64,000 nt of DNA, taken from Pseudodesulfovibrio cashew (GTDB lineage: Bacteria > Desulfobacterota > Desulfovibrionia > Desulfovibrionales > Desulfovibrionaceae). The stretch covers positions 845,501 through 909,500 of the forward strand of contig NZ_CP046400.1 of the NCBI RefSeq assembly GCF_009762795.1, read 5' to 3'. The stretch's first letter is position 1. Each line of letters begins with the position of its first letter. The notes beneath the pieces are model-generated. The model was given only the letters and a program-made list of their open reading frames with translations. It did no database searches and had not been told where the DNA came from. Made by a program: the position numbers and the translations under genes. Shown here one piece after another: positions 38,832 through 47,284 of the stretch.

Positions 38832-39164
38832 CTACATGGCGTCCAGCGCGGCGGTCCGATCTCCGTAGAGGGGAAATATCTTGTCGTATCCCGAGACCTC
38901 GAAGACTTCCTGGATGTAGTCCTTGATACCGCAGATGCCCACGGCGCCGGAGGCCTTCTTGAGGCGCTGGTAGGCCAGGACCAGGACGCGCAGGCCGGAA
39001 GAGTTGATGTAATCAAGCCCTGAAAAGTCGAAGAGCAGTTTGGTCTCGCCGCCCTCGAGCAGGGCGAGGACTTTTTCCTCAAGCACCTGGGTGCCTTCGG
39101 CATCGAGATTGCCGTCGACGGTCAGGACGCTGACGCCGTTTTCCTTGGTTTCCTTCAGAGCCAT
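38832..39164 (-). CDS. STAS-domain anti-sigma factor antagonist
   Basis: 110 residues, a single STAS domain: VSVLTVDGNLDAEGTQVLEEKV, then LLFDFSGLDYINSSGLRVLVLAYQRLKKA. The Ser pair in INSSGLR is the phosphorylation site of SpoIIAA/RsbV-type antagonists. It lies 19 bp after the phosphatase/kinase fusion gene on the same strand with its own GGGAGGAATC site, so it is very likely the switch substrate: phosphorylated by the HATPase part, dephosphorylated by the PP2C part. No sigma factor gene is nearby. Confidence 0.93.
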   Translation of the reverse strand: MALKETKENGVSVLTVDGNLDAEGTQVLEEKVLALLEGGETKLLFDFSGLDYINSSGLRVLVLAYQRLKKASGAVGICGIKDYIQEVFEVSGYDKIFPLYGDRTAALDAM

Positions 39165-39183
39165 GATTCCTCCCTATTGCAAC

Positions 39184-41784
39184 CTACCCCTGGTGGGCGC
39201 AGGTCTTCAGATCTTTTGTCATTGTCAGAATGTTCTTGCCGTTGCTTCGCTGGTACTTGATGTGGCTGACCATGTTCTTGACCAGGTGGACGCCCATGCC
39301 CCCGATCTGTCGCTGGCGTTCCTCCAGCGGAGTGTCGAGCTCCGGCTCGGGCGCCTCCAGGATGTTGAAGGGCTCGGCGTCGTCCTCGATTCGGATGGTC
39401 AGCATGTCGTCCTGCTTGGCGATGGTGACCTCGATGGGATGTTCGTCCAGGTCGGCGTAGCCGTAGGTTATGATGTTGGAGATCAGTTCGTCCAGCACGA
39501 GAGTGAGGTGAAAGACCGCCTTGGGCGGCAGACCGTGGCATCTGCCGAAGGATTCCACGCGCGGCTGGAAGCACTTGAAGCAGTTTTCCTTGTTGGTCAT
39601 CCGGAATGTGGTGGCGTCGACGTTCACTTCCTTGTCCCTCTTGATGACGACCACCGCGATGTCGTCCTCCTGCCCGGCGGGCCGGAATGCGCCGGCGGCG
39701 TCCATCAACGCCGCGCGAATGGTCTCCGCATTGTTGTGCGCATTCTCCTTGACGATGGCAAGCATTCTCTTCTTGCCGAACATCTCGCCCTCTTCGTTCC
39801 GGGCCTCCCAGATTCCGTCCGTGGCCATGACAAGCACTTCCCCCGGTTCGAGGAAGGCCGTGTAGTCCTCGTACTCAAACTCCTCGAGCACGCCCAGGGC
39901 GAGGCCTTCACCGCTCAACTCGGAGAACACGCCGGTCTCCGGGTTGTATCGGATAGCGGGCTCGTGTCCCGCCCGCACCCATTGTATTTCCGGAGAATTC
40001 GCCTTGAGGCGGAGATAGAAAAGAGTCAGGAAGCGACCCGTGCCGTCCATGTCCCGGCTGAGAACCGTGTTGACAGTCTGGATGCGTTCCCTGGGCGAAA
40101 TGGCGGCCGAGGAGAGGGAACGCAACAGCCCGCGCGTGGTGGCCATGACCAGGGCGGATTGCACGCCATGGCCGGACACGTCGCCCAGCACCACGCCGAG
40201 GGAACGGGTCCCCTGATCGTCCATTTCGATGAAATCGTAGTAATCGCCGCCGGTCTGATCACAGAATGAAATCCCGCCCGCGATGTCGAACCCGCACAGC
40301 TCGGGCTCCTTGCGGGGCAGCAGCAGGTTCTGGACTTCCTGCGCCAGTTTCAGGTCGCGGCGCAGCAGCAGCCGCTCCTGAAGCTTGGGGCCCATGTCGT
40401 TGAAGGCGTGGATGAGTTCGTCCCGCTCGTCGCCGGTGTGCAGGTCCATGTGTACGGAAAAGTCTCCCTTGGCCAGCCGTTTGGCCGCGTCGGCCATGTG
40501 CAGCAGGGGATTGGTCACGGCCCGCGAGCCGAACCAGGCGATGAGACCGATGATGACGATCATGATTCCGGAGACAATGGAGGAAATGCTCCTGATACGG
40601 CTGAAGAGCGTCCCCAGGGTGCCGCCCACCTGATCGGGCAGACGGGTAATCACGGAATCGGGAGCGATGAGGATGAAGCTGATCTCGTCGTTGGAGGCAT
40701 AGGCCCAGAATGCGTTTTGTCCCTTGTGGCGCAGATTGACCACGCCGCCCTTGTTCTGTTTCATGGCCTCAAGCAGGGGCTCGATCCCTCGAGGATCATC
40801 GGTCTTCATCCAGTCGGGCTCGATGCCGACCATCCAGTGGCGGCGCTGGCCATCGTCGTAGGCCTGTTGGGCCAGGATGAGCAGCCGGTCCTCGTCGCCC
40901 GGTTTCCGATAAACCATGTACGCCTCGATGTCGCCGCTCCAGCGGGAACGAAGCTGGGCTTCCTCGATAATTCGGAAAATGGGGACGTCCACCGAAGCCG
41001 CACCAAGGAAGCGCCCTTCCTTGTCGCGAATGGGGTAGCTGGCCGTGCTCACGCTCAAACGGGTGGCCGGATCAATGCCCGGCGCTGTCCATACGACCTC
41101 GTCCGTTGCGTGGCGGGCGTTGAGATACCATTTCTGACTCCGGTGATCGAAGTGCGGGGGGAAGTGACCGTGTCCGGGATAGGTGAGAAACACGCCGGAC
41201 TCCAGCCCGACGTTGAACCATTGGGAGTCCTTACGCTGTTCATTGAAAAGGGCCTTGAAGACGGGGGTGAGCTCGTTGAGGCGCTGGATGTCCTCTTCGG
41301 TCTTCCCGGCATCTGTCGGTTCCTCCATCATATCCATCATGCCCATCTTGGAGAGCAGGAAGGCGGGCTGCTCCAGGCTGATGTACAATGGCGAGGCCTT
41401 GCTGGTCCGCCCCCGGCGCAAATAGAGGTCGGAGGGGGCCAGATCAGGCGGGGCCGCATTGCCGGGGTGAAAATTGGAAGCGTAATAGACAGGCGAGGAC
41501 TTTTCCGGCAACTGCCAGACAAGATAGTGCTCCGCCTGCCTGGCCAGCATGCGCGCGCTCAGTGAGATGGCTTGGCCGCGCGCCTCGAAATAGCGCAGCA
41601 GGCTGTCGGCGTTGTGCTCCAGCTCCGCGCGGATGATGTTGAGCATCTCCCCCCGTGTCTCGCCGGAGACCTGATCGACCATCTTGCCCGCCTGCCGGCT
41701 CATGAGAGTGCGCGACAGGAGCAACGGCCCCATACTGAAGGCCACGAGAACGATGAATATCTTGATACGGATGGAAAATTTCAT
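39184..41784 (-). CDS. Membrane sensor PP2C phosphatase fused to anti-sigma-type kinase
   Basis: 866 residues from ATG 41784. TM1 at about residues 7-26; an extracytoplasmic Cache-like sensor up to about 395 (DSQWFNVGLESGVFLTYPG, VWTAPGIDPATRLSVSTASYPIRDKEGRFLGAASVDVPI); TM2 SIVSGIMIVIIGLIAWFGS; a HAMP segment (NPLLHMADAAKRLAKGDFSV); a SpoIIE/PP2C domain (GGDYYDFIEMDDQG, GDVSGHGVQSALVMAT, VLVMATDGIWEA); and a C-terminal HATPase of RsbW type (LVLDELISNIITYGYAD, GGMGVHLVKNMVSHIKYQ). It combines signal input, phosphatase and kinase for the downstream STAS protein. Confidence 0.92.
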   Translation of the reverse strand: MKFSIRIKIFIVLVAFSMGPLLLSRTLMSRQAGKMVDQVSGETRGEMLNIIRAELEHNADSLLRYFEARGQAISLSARMLARQAEHYLVWQLPEKSSPVYYASNFHPGNAAPPDLAPSDLYLRRGRTSKASPLYISLEQPAFLLSKMGMMDMMEEPTDAGKTEEDIQRLNELTPVFKALFNEQRKDSQWFNVGLESGVFLTYPGHGHFPPHFDHRSQKWYLNARHATDEVVWTAPGIDPATRLSVSTASYPIRDKEGRFLGAASVDVPIFRIIEEAQLRSRWSGDIEAYMVYRKPGDEDRLLILAQQAYDDGQRRHWMVGIEPDWMKTDDPRGIEPLLEAMKQNKGGVVNLRHKGQNAFWAYASNDEISFILIAPDSVITRLPDQVGGTLGTLFSRIRSISSIVSGIMIVIIGLIAWFGSRAVTNPLLHMADAAKRLAKGDFSVHMDLHTGDERDELIHAFNDMGPKLQERLLLRRDLKLAQEVQNLLLPRKEPELCGFDIAGGISFCDQTGGDYYDFIEMDDQGTRSLGVVLGDVSGHGVQSALVMATTRGLLRSLSSAAISPRERIQTVNTVLSRDMDGTGRFLTLFYLRLKANSPEIQWVRAGHEPAIRYNPETGVFSELSGEGLALGVLEEFEYEDYTAFLEPGEVLVMATDGIWEARNEEGEMFGKKRMLAIVKENAHNNAETIRAALMDAAGAFRPAGQEDDIAVVVIKRDKEVNVDATTFRMTNKENCFKCFQPRVESFGRCHGLPPKAVFHLTLVLDELISNIITYGYADLDEHPIEVTIAKQDDMLTIRIEDDAEPFNILEAPEPELDTPLEERQRQIGGMGVHLVKNMVSHIKYQRSNGKNILTMTKDLKTCAHQG

Positions 41785-41928
41785 AAGCTGCGCCTGCGCC
41801 CGGATTTGATCACAGCGTCCTGCCGCTGTCCACTGGCCGCCCATTATAATTACATTAAACTTGGAAAACGGCCTCATTCCGTTTATATCACTATGCATTA
41901 ACTCCACACCGCAAGCAACGGGACAACC

Positions 41929-44457
41929 ATGCCGAACGCCAATGAAACCAAGCGCGTAACAAAAACATCACTGTATTCGTGGGTGTTGTACAAGAACCTG
42001 CACCTCCAGCTCGCCGTGGTCGGGATCATCGTCATCACCGTGGCCATGCGCGTCCTGCCGTTGGAATTGCAGAAGCGGATCATCAACGAAGCCATCGGCC
42101 TCAAGGATCTGCCCGCCCTGTACCGCTACTGCGCCCTCTACATCGGCACGGTCACCCTGGCGGGCATCCTCAAGCTGGCCATCAACCTGATGCAGGTCTA
42201 CATCGGGGAGCGGACCCTGAAGGTGGTCCGGGAGCGGCTTTACGAGCACCTGCTCTCCCTGCCCATCCAGTTTTATCGCCGCACCTCGCCCGGCAACGTC
42301 ATCTCCTACATCATCACCGAGTTCATTCCGGTGGCCACCTTCATCGGCCAGGCCGTGGCCGTACCCGCGGTCAACATCCTGACCTTCCTGGCCATGGCCG
42401 GGTACATGATCTACCTCAACCCGACCATCGGCCTGATCTCCATCACCATCTATCCGGTGGAGATCTTCATCCTGCCCCGCATCCAGAAGTATTTCCGACG
42501 CGCCAACCGCCGCCGCATCAAGCACACCCAGAAGCTCTCCGGCCTGGTGGGCGAGGCCGTCTCCGGCGTGCACGAGGTCCACTCCAACGCCTCCATCCCC
42601 CTGGAGTCGCGCCGCTTCAGGCTGGTGCTCGAAGAGCTCTACAAGGCCACGGTCCTCCAGAACGCGCTGAAATTCGCCATCAAGTTCGTGAACAACTTCT
42701 TCATGAGCCTGGGACCGTTCGTCCTCTTTCTCATCGGCGGCTACTACGCCATTCAGGGCCACTTCGACGTCGGCGCCATCGTGGCCTTTCTCTCGGCCTA
42801 CGAGAAGCTCTACGACCCGTGGAAGGAGCTGATGGAGTTCTGGCAGGTCTACCAGGACAGCTCGGTGCGCTACAAGCAGATCATGCGCGCCTTCGACCAT
42901 ACCCCCGAGTTCGCTCAGGACGTGGTGGGCCGCGAGCCCTACGCCCTGGACAACGATGTGGAGGTCAGGGATCTCACCTTCGTGGTCGGCGGCAACATCA
43001 AGCTGCTGGACCGCGTCTCGCTGAAGGTCAAAGGCGGCGAACATGTTGCCCTGGTCGGCTTCTCCGGCTCCGGCAAGTCCACCCTGGCCCTGTGCGTGGC
43101 CCAGCTCTACAAGTACACCAGCGGTTCTGTCATGGTCGGCGGCAGGGAGGTCTGCGAACTGGCCAAGCCGGACATGTCCTATAACCTCGGCATGGTCGCC
43201 CAGCACCCGTTCATCTTCGACGGCACGGTGCGCGAGAACCTGCTCTATTCCTGTCAGTCCCTGTCCATGCAGGGCGGGCACTGCCCCGGCCCGGCCGAGG
43301 AACCCGACCTGGACACCCTGATCAAGATCACCCAGCAGGTGGGGCTGTTCACGGACGTGCTCGCCTTTGCCCTGCGCTCCCGCCTGGAGGACGGAAAACA
43401 CGACGACCTGCGCGACTCCATCGTGGCCGTGCGCCGGGACTTCCAGGAAGGTCAGGAAGGCATGTACGCGGACGTGGCCGAGCACATCGAATTTTTCGAG
43501 ATGGACAACTACAGCCACTACATGACCGTGGCCGAGAACATCGCCTTCGGCGCGGCCGTGGAGAAGGACTACGACCAGGAGCACCTCCATCTCCAGCCCG
43601 GATTCATCGAATTCCTCCAGAGCCACGGCCTCATGGCGCACCTCATCGTGCTGGGTGAGACCCTGGCCCGCGTGGTCACCGACGAACTGGGCCCCGAACC
43701 TTCCCACGAGGCCTTCGAAGGTTCGCCCATTCCCGAGGCCGAGTACGGCGAATACCAGAAGGTGGCCAACCGGATCGATTCCGGCGAACCCCTCAGCGCG
43801 GAAGAAAAAGACCTGATCCTCAAGCTCGCCCTGGGATTCACGCCCGGCATACACCGCCAGGTTCCCCTGGACAGGGGATTCGCCAACCGGGTGGTCAACT
43901 CCCGCCAGGACTTCATAGACCTGGTCAACGAGACCCGTCCCGGCGCATTCAGCTTCTTCATGGGAGACGAATACATCGGCGCGGTCAACATCAAGGATAA
44001 CATTCTGTTCGGCCGCGTCCGTTCCGACGATCCCAGCGCGGAGGACGAGATCAACCACCGCATCATGCAGGCCCTGATCATGCAGGGAGCCCTGGAACCC
44101 GTGGCCGAGATCGGCCTGGAGTTCGAGGTGGGCTCCATGGGCGACCGCCTGTCCGGCGGCCAGCGCCAGAAAATCGCCCTGGCCCGGACCTTCCTCAAGA
44201 ATCCGCCCGTGCTCATCCTGGACGAGGCCACCGCCGCCCTGGACAACAAGTCCCAGGCCCGGGTCCAGAACATCATCACCAACAACCTCAAGGGCAAGTC
44301 CACGGTCCTGGCGGTCATCCACCGGCTGGACATGCTCCCCTACTACGACAAGGTCGTGGTCCTGAAGGCGGGCAAAATCGTTGAACAGGGCCCGTACCAG
44401 GAGCTGCTCGACAGGAAGGGAGCCCTGTACACTCTGGTTCACGGCAAAGAAGATTAA
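41929..44457 (+). CDS. ABC exporter with a large insertion in the ATPase domain
   Basis: 842 residues: an N-terminal six-helix exporter domain (about 30-320) fused to a nucleotide-binding domain. Walker A GFSGSGKST is at 377-385 and the Q-loop Gln at 425, but the signature LSGGQ is at 741 and Walker B VLILDEATAALD at about 763. The Q-loop-to-signature distance is about 316 residues, so about 250 extra residues sit in the helical subdomain. The pattern xNxxFG/S occurs three times: RENLLYS (about 435), AENIAFG (about 535) and KDNILFG (about 689), the last followed by a normal NBD continuation. All catalytic motifs are intact. Substrate unknown; the ribosome site is weak. Confidence 0.92.
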   Translation: MPNANETKRVTKTSLYSWVLYKNLHLQLAVVGIIVITVAMRVLPLELQKRIINEAIGLKDLPALYRYCALYIGTVTLAGILKLAINLMQVYIGERTLKVVRERLYEHLLSLPIQFYRRTSPGNVISYIITEFIPVATFIGQAVAVPAVNILTFLAMAGYMIYLNPTIGLISITIYPVEIFILPRIQKYFRRANRRRIKHTQKLSGLVGEAVSGVHEVHSNASIPLESRRFRLVLEELYKATVLQNALKFAIKFVNNFFMSLGPFVLFLIGGYYAIQGHFDVGAIVAFLSAYEKLYDPWKELMEFWQVYQDSSVRYKQIMRAFDHTPEFAQDVVGREPYALDNDVEVRDLTFVVGGNIKLLDRVSLKVKGGEHVALVGFSGSGKSTLALCVAQLYKYTSGSVMVGGREVCELAKPDMSYNLGMVAQHPFIFDGTVRENLLYSCQSLSMQGGHCPGPAEEPDLDTLIKITQQVGLFTDVLAFALRSRLEDGKHDDLRDSIVAVRRDFQEGQEGMYADVAEHIEFFEMDNYSHYMTVAENIAFGAAVEKDYDQEHLHLQPGFIEFLQSHGLMAHLIVLGETLARVVTDELGPEPSHEAFEGSPIPEAEYGEYQKVANRIDSGEPLSAEEKDLILKLALGFTPGIHRQVPLDRGFANRVVNSRQDFIDLVNETRPGAFSFFMGDEYIGAVNIKDNILFGRVRSDDPSAEDEINHRIMQALIMQGALEPVAEIGLEFEVGSMGDRLSGGQRQKIALARTFLKNPPVLILDEATAALDNKSQARVQNIITNNLKGKSTVLAVIHRLDMLPYYDKVVVLKAGKIVEQGPYQELLDRKGALYTLVHGKED

Positions 44458-44478
44458 TCTTTTTAGCTACGACGCACC

Positions 44479-44519
44479 CAGCCGATACATTGTTTTTCCA
44501 GTGTATCGGCTGTTTTTTT
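44479..44519 (+). terminator. intrinsic terminator of the ABC exporter gene
   Basis: CAGCCGATACA / TGTATCGGCTG perfect 11-bp stem with a 12-nt loop, then seven T residues. Confidence 0.95.
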
Positions 44520-44640
44520 GCCAATGAGCAAAATTTTCGTCACGAAATAAAGAAAATAAACGCAGGATTTCCACTTTACATGGGTAAATTTTGCATGTAG
44601 GCCAACTTTACCCAAATCGGGACTCTCTCTCATAGGGCTT

Positions 44641-44675
44641 CGGCCCCGGAGCTGGTCTCCGGGGCCGGAGACCAG
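44641..44675. repeat. overlapping inverted repeats able to form alternative stems
   Basis: Stem 1 CGGCCCCGGAG (44641-44651) / CTCCGGGGCCG (44657-44667) is perfect. Stem 2 CTGGTCTC (44652-44659) / GAGACCAG (44668-44675) is also perfect and uses the loop and part of the 3' arm of stem 1. Confidence 0.8.
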
Positions 44676-44877
44676 TGAAAGCTCCATCAATTCCCCCCTT
44701 TTTTTTAGATCACGCCGCAGGATTTTGAGCCTGGCGGACCCTTTTTTTTGGCATGTGCGCCTAAATCCGGCTCTCTGCTGGAGTGAGGTGGCTGCCCTTT
44801 TTGCGATTAAGAAGAGATAAGGAAGCCGCCTGTCGGCGGCGATTGATGTTGAAAGGGTTTCGGCCCTTTCGGGCCGA

Positions 44878-44909
44878 CCTTCTTTTGGGCTAGCGCGTCC
44901 AAAAGAAGG
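44878..44909. repeat. inverted repeat CCTTCTTTTGG / CCAAAAGAAGG
   Basis: Perfect 11-bp arms around a 10-nt centre. The arm sequence is related to the hairpin at 45452-45481, suggesting a dispersed intergenic element. Confidence 0.8.
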
Positions 44910-44945
44910 CAAAAGACGCGCTTTTTGGTGCTGCAGCGCGATCAC

Positions 44946-45050
44946 GGGCCTAAGAGCCGCTAACACGGCTTCCGCTGCCCGAAATGCGAAAGCCTGCGGG
45001 CAGGCGCGCTTCGGGCTGCACTACAGCCGTGTGCAAGCGGCTCTAAGCCC
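44946..45050. repeat. 105-bp imperfect palindrome
   Basis: The outer arms GGGCCTAAGAGCCGCT and AGCGGCTCTAAGCCC are complementary apart from a small offset. Inside them ACACGGCT pairs with AGCCGTGT, and further in GCCCGAA pairs with TTCGGGC. The whole segment can fold into one long interrupted hairpin or cruciform. Confidence 0.8.
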
Positions 45051-45451
45051 CGAGCTCGATGACCGGTCGTTGCCTGGTTGATTGGTAGCTTACCGGATGG
45101 TGTTATTTATCTTCTCCCGCCAAGTCGAGCTAGCACCCAGCTATGCGATAGGGGCAACTCATCCTCGCCCATCAAATCGAGCGACCCCGCTGTGATGAAT
45201 CAAAAAGAAGCCATTCGGCGCTTCGACTTCCTCATCGGAGGTCCGCAGTCAGCCCCTTGCTCACGGGCCTAGAAGCTCACCAAGCCGGGCGGCGGCTTTT
45301 GTCCCGGAATCCGCACGGGGTCGGACGGCCTCCGAACAGTAAAGTTGGCAGAGCGTCCCACTCAACGAAGTCCGGAGCCGACCGGGTTGGATGAGATTCT
45401 TGCCCGAGAGCATCGGGGCGGGGATGACGCTCCAAGCGCCTTTTCTTTCGT

Positions 45452-45481
45452 CCATTTCTTTTGGTGCAGCAAAAGAAATGG
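45452..45481. repeat. inverted repeat CCATTTCTTTTG / CAAAAGAAATGG
   Basis: Perfect 12-bp arms with a 6-nt centre (GTGCAG). Same TTCTTTTG core as the repeat at 44878-44909. Confidence 0.8.
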
Positions 45482-45657
45482 ACCCCGCCGGGAGGGCATG
45501 GAGGGCTTTTGGGGCGCAGCCCCAAACCCGGCTCTCGCGCGCTGCAAGCGCGATTCCCGGAGGGGGAGGAGCGGAACGCTCCAACACCGGCTCTTCCCGC
45601 GCCACAGGCGCGAACCCGGAAGCGAGGGGGCAGGCCCCAACGCTGGCTCTTACCAAC

Positions 45658-46254
45658 CTACGGCAACAAAGCCTTCTCCACCGCCTCGCGAATCTTGTCG
45701 CCTTCCCCTTCATACACGGCACGCTCCTCCACGGGCGTGGGAGCCGTCACCTCGGGCCAAACCCCGGGCTGGGGTTCGCTGCCCTTGAGCGCCTCTGCGG
45801 ACGGCTCCACATCGACCATGACCGGGGTCCTGCGAATGTCCACCTCCGGAACCGGAGCGGAAAACTCGATGGGGATATTGTTGGGATCGAAGGTGTAGAT
45901 GGAATGGATGAACCCGTGGTCCACCACCTCCGAACACCAGAAGTCTGCGGCCTCAAGCTTGTCCTTGAGTTCCCAGAGATCCTCCTCGCCAGCCACCTCG
46001 AAAGAGATATGATCGAAGGCGGCCTTGCCCTTGACAGGAAAGCCGTGGTCCTTTTCGTCCAGGGGCTCCACGCCCGGCCACTCGAAAAAGGCGATCATGT
46101 CGTGCCCGGTGATTTCAAAGAAGTAGTGGCGGTAGCCGGGATGCCCCAGGCCGGTTACCAGGCGCATGCCGAGGAGGTCGCGCCAGAAGCGGATGGTCCC
46201 GTCCATGTCGCCGGTGACCATGGCCAGATGGTTGATGCCGGTGTATTCGACCAC
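45658..46254 (-). CDS. VOC-superfamily (glyoxalase/dioxygenase-like) protein
   Basis: 198 residues starting with GTG 46254 (AGGAGGTTTCCC upstream). YTGINHLAMVTGDMDGTIRFWRDLLGMRL, RHYFFEITGHDMIAFFEW, FDHISFEV and VDHGFIHSIYTFDPNNIPIEF give the paired beta-alpha-beta-beta-beta modules of the vicinal-oxygen-chelate fold, with metal-ligand-type His and Glu residues. The last 50 residues are a Pro/Glu-rich tail unique to this protein. Substrate unknown. First position of the operon is the small protein at 47009, then the thioesterase, then this gene. Confidence 0.88.
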   Translation of the reverse strand: MVEYTGINHLAMVTGDMDGTIRFWRDLLGMRLVTGLGHPGYRHYFFEITGHDMIAFFEWPGVEPLDEKDHGFPVKGKAAFDHISFEVAGEEDLWELKDKLEAADFWCSEVVDHGFIHSIYTFDPNNIPIEFSAPVPEVDIRRTPVMVDVEPSAEALKGSEPQPGVWPEVTAPTPVEERAVYEGEGDKIREAVEKALLP

Positions 46255-46267
46255 GGGAAACCTCCTG

Positions 46268-46765
46268 TTATTCCTTTTGTGCCGATGCCCACCCTTCTTC
46301 CAGGGCGCGCTCGCGCTGGCGGTTGGCGCGACGCTGCTCGGCCTCGCGATGCCGCCGCCGGGCGGTGTCGGTGTCCAGTTTGAGCGGGGCCACCGGGGTG
46401 GGCTTGCCTTCGTCACTCAGGGCCACGAAGGTCAGGTAGGCCGAGTTGGTGTGGCGCACCTCTCCGGTGCGCAGGTTTTCTGCCTCCACGCGCACGCCGA
46501 TCTCCATGGAGGAGCGGCCCACGTGGTTCAGTGACGCCTTGAAAATGAGCAGCTCCCCCATGTAGGCGGGCTGCCTGAACGACATGCGATCAATGGACGC
46601 GGTGACCACGTTGCCGCGCGAGTGACGCTTGGCCACCACTCCGGCGGTGGTGTCGATATGCTTGAGGATAACACCGCCGTGCAGGTTGCCCGCAGGGTTG
46701 GCATCCTGGGGCAGAACCAAGTGTGTCATGATCACTTCCGTATCTTTGGCGGATTTGGGTTCCAC
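46268..46765 (-). CDS. Acyl-CoA thioesterase (hotdog fold, YciA-like)
   Basis: 165 residues starting with GTG 46765, preceded by GGGAGAATGAA. MTHLVLPQDANPAGNLHGGVILKHIDTTAGVVAKRH is the hotdog catalytic region of the YciA/BACH group (Asn/Asp and Gly-Gly acyl-CoA site), followed by TASIDRMSFRQPAYMGELLIFKASL and VRHTNSAYLTFVAL. A highly charged Arg/Glu-rich tail ends the protein. It hydrolyses acyl-CoA esters; chain-length preference is unknown. Its start lies 1 bp after the stop of the upstream small gene, so the two are translationally coupled. Confidence 0.92.
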   Translation of the reverse strand: MEPKSAKDTEVIMTHLVLPQDANPAGNLHGGVILKHIDTTAGVVAKRHSRGNVVTASIDRMSFRQPAYMGELLIFKASLNHVGRSSMEIGVRVEAENLRTGEVRHTNSAYLTFVALSDEGKPTPVAPLKLDTDTARRRHREAEQRRANRQRERALEEGWASAQKE

Positions 46766-46766
46766 T

Positions 46767-47009
46767 TCATTCTCCCTTGTGTTTTCCGTATTCGACCCGC
46801 GCCTCCCAGACCAGCTTGCCGACCTTTCTGCCAAGGTCGGCCTGGCGGGCGCGGATAAGCGCTTCGGAGGCCTCCTGATTGCCCTGCTGCTTGAGCAGAG
46901 TGGCGGACTCCAGATCACGCAGGTGCTTCTCGCACTCGTGGATCAGCCCGGACAGGTTCAGGGTCTCCAATTCCTTGGGCACGCGCACGGAGCGTACTTT
47001 CCTGCTCAT
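46767..47009 (-). CDS. small conserved-looking hypothetical protein
   Basis: 80 residues from ATG 47009 (GGGAGG 6 nt upstream). Charged, mostly helical: MSRKVRSVRVPKELETLNLSG, LIHECEKHLRDLESATLLKQQGNQ, ADLGRKVGKLVWEARVEYGKHKGE. No signal peptide or membrane segment. The middle may form a coiled coil. First gene of a three-gene operon with the thioesterase and VOC protein. I do not recognise the family. Confidence 0.75.
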   Translation of the reverse strand: MSRKVRSVRVPKELETLNLSGLIHECEKHLRDLESATLLKQQGNQEASEALIRARQADLGRKVGKLVWEARVEYGKHKGE

Positions 47010-47193
47010 GAACAACCTCCCGCTGTTTTCATACCGTCATACCATTCTGATGACAGAGCGTGCCCCACCGGTCAAGCTGTTCCGTGCCACGCGCGCCGGG
47101 CCCTCCCGGCGCGGCCCCCCTTTACCGACCCGCACATCGCATCGTCAACTCGCGAACCATACGCTTCCCTCACCGGAGACTACGCCATTTGAC

Positions 47194-47246
47194 TTGACAC
47201 GCGCCCTCGCCTTCCGTAGTCATACATCAATATATCTTTATATTGA
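47194..47246 (+). promoter_or_regulatory. metF promoter and palindromic operator
   Basis: TTGACA (47194), 17-bp spacer, TAGTCA (47217). Immediately after it TCAATATA-TCTT-TATATTGA (47227-47246) is a perfect 8-4-8 palindrome, followed by another ATTGAT half-site. A repressor bound there would cover the transcription start. SahR is a known regulator of methionine-cycle genes in Desulfovibrionales and is a candidate; the match to its motif is from memory. Confidence 0.6.
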
Positions 47247-47284
47247 GATTCATTGATACAGCAGAAGCCAAGGAGGTTGCGAAC

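Larger units (their letters stand above)
44520..45657. other. 1.1-kb gene-free stretch rich in palindromes
   Basis: Open frames here lack ribosome sites and recognisable products. Instead there are at least four strong inverted repeats (listed separately), several T-rich tracts (44699-44706, 44742-44750) and low-complexity GC-rich text near the right end. No tRNA, rRNA, SRP, RNase P or tmRNA core sequence was recognised. Confidence 0.6.

Noticed and set aside
41968-44442. An 824-codon open frame antisense to the ABC exporter
   Set aside because: Shadow frame; the plus strand carries complete ABC motifs.
44520-45657. A structured housekeeping RNA (tmRNA, RNase P, SRP, 6S) in the gap
   Set aside because: None of the conserved core sequences of these RNAs could be recognised.
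45277-45788. Arg/Pro-rich open frames at the right end of the palindrome-rich gap
   Set aside because: Composition is that of translated GC-rich spacer; no ribosome site and no family resemblance.
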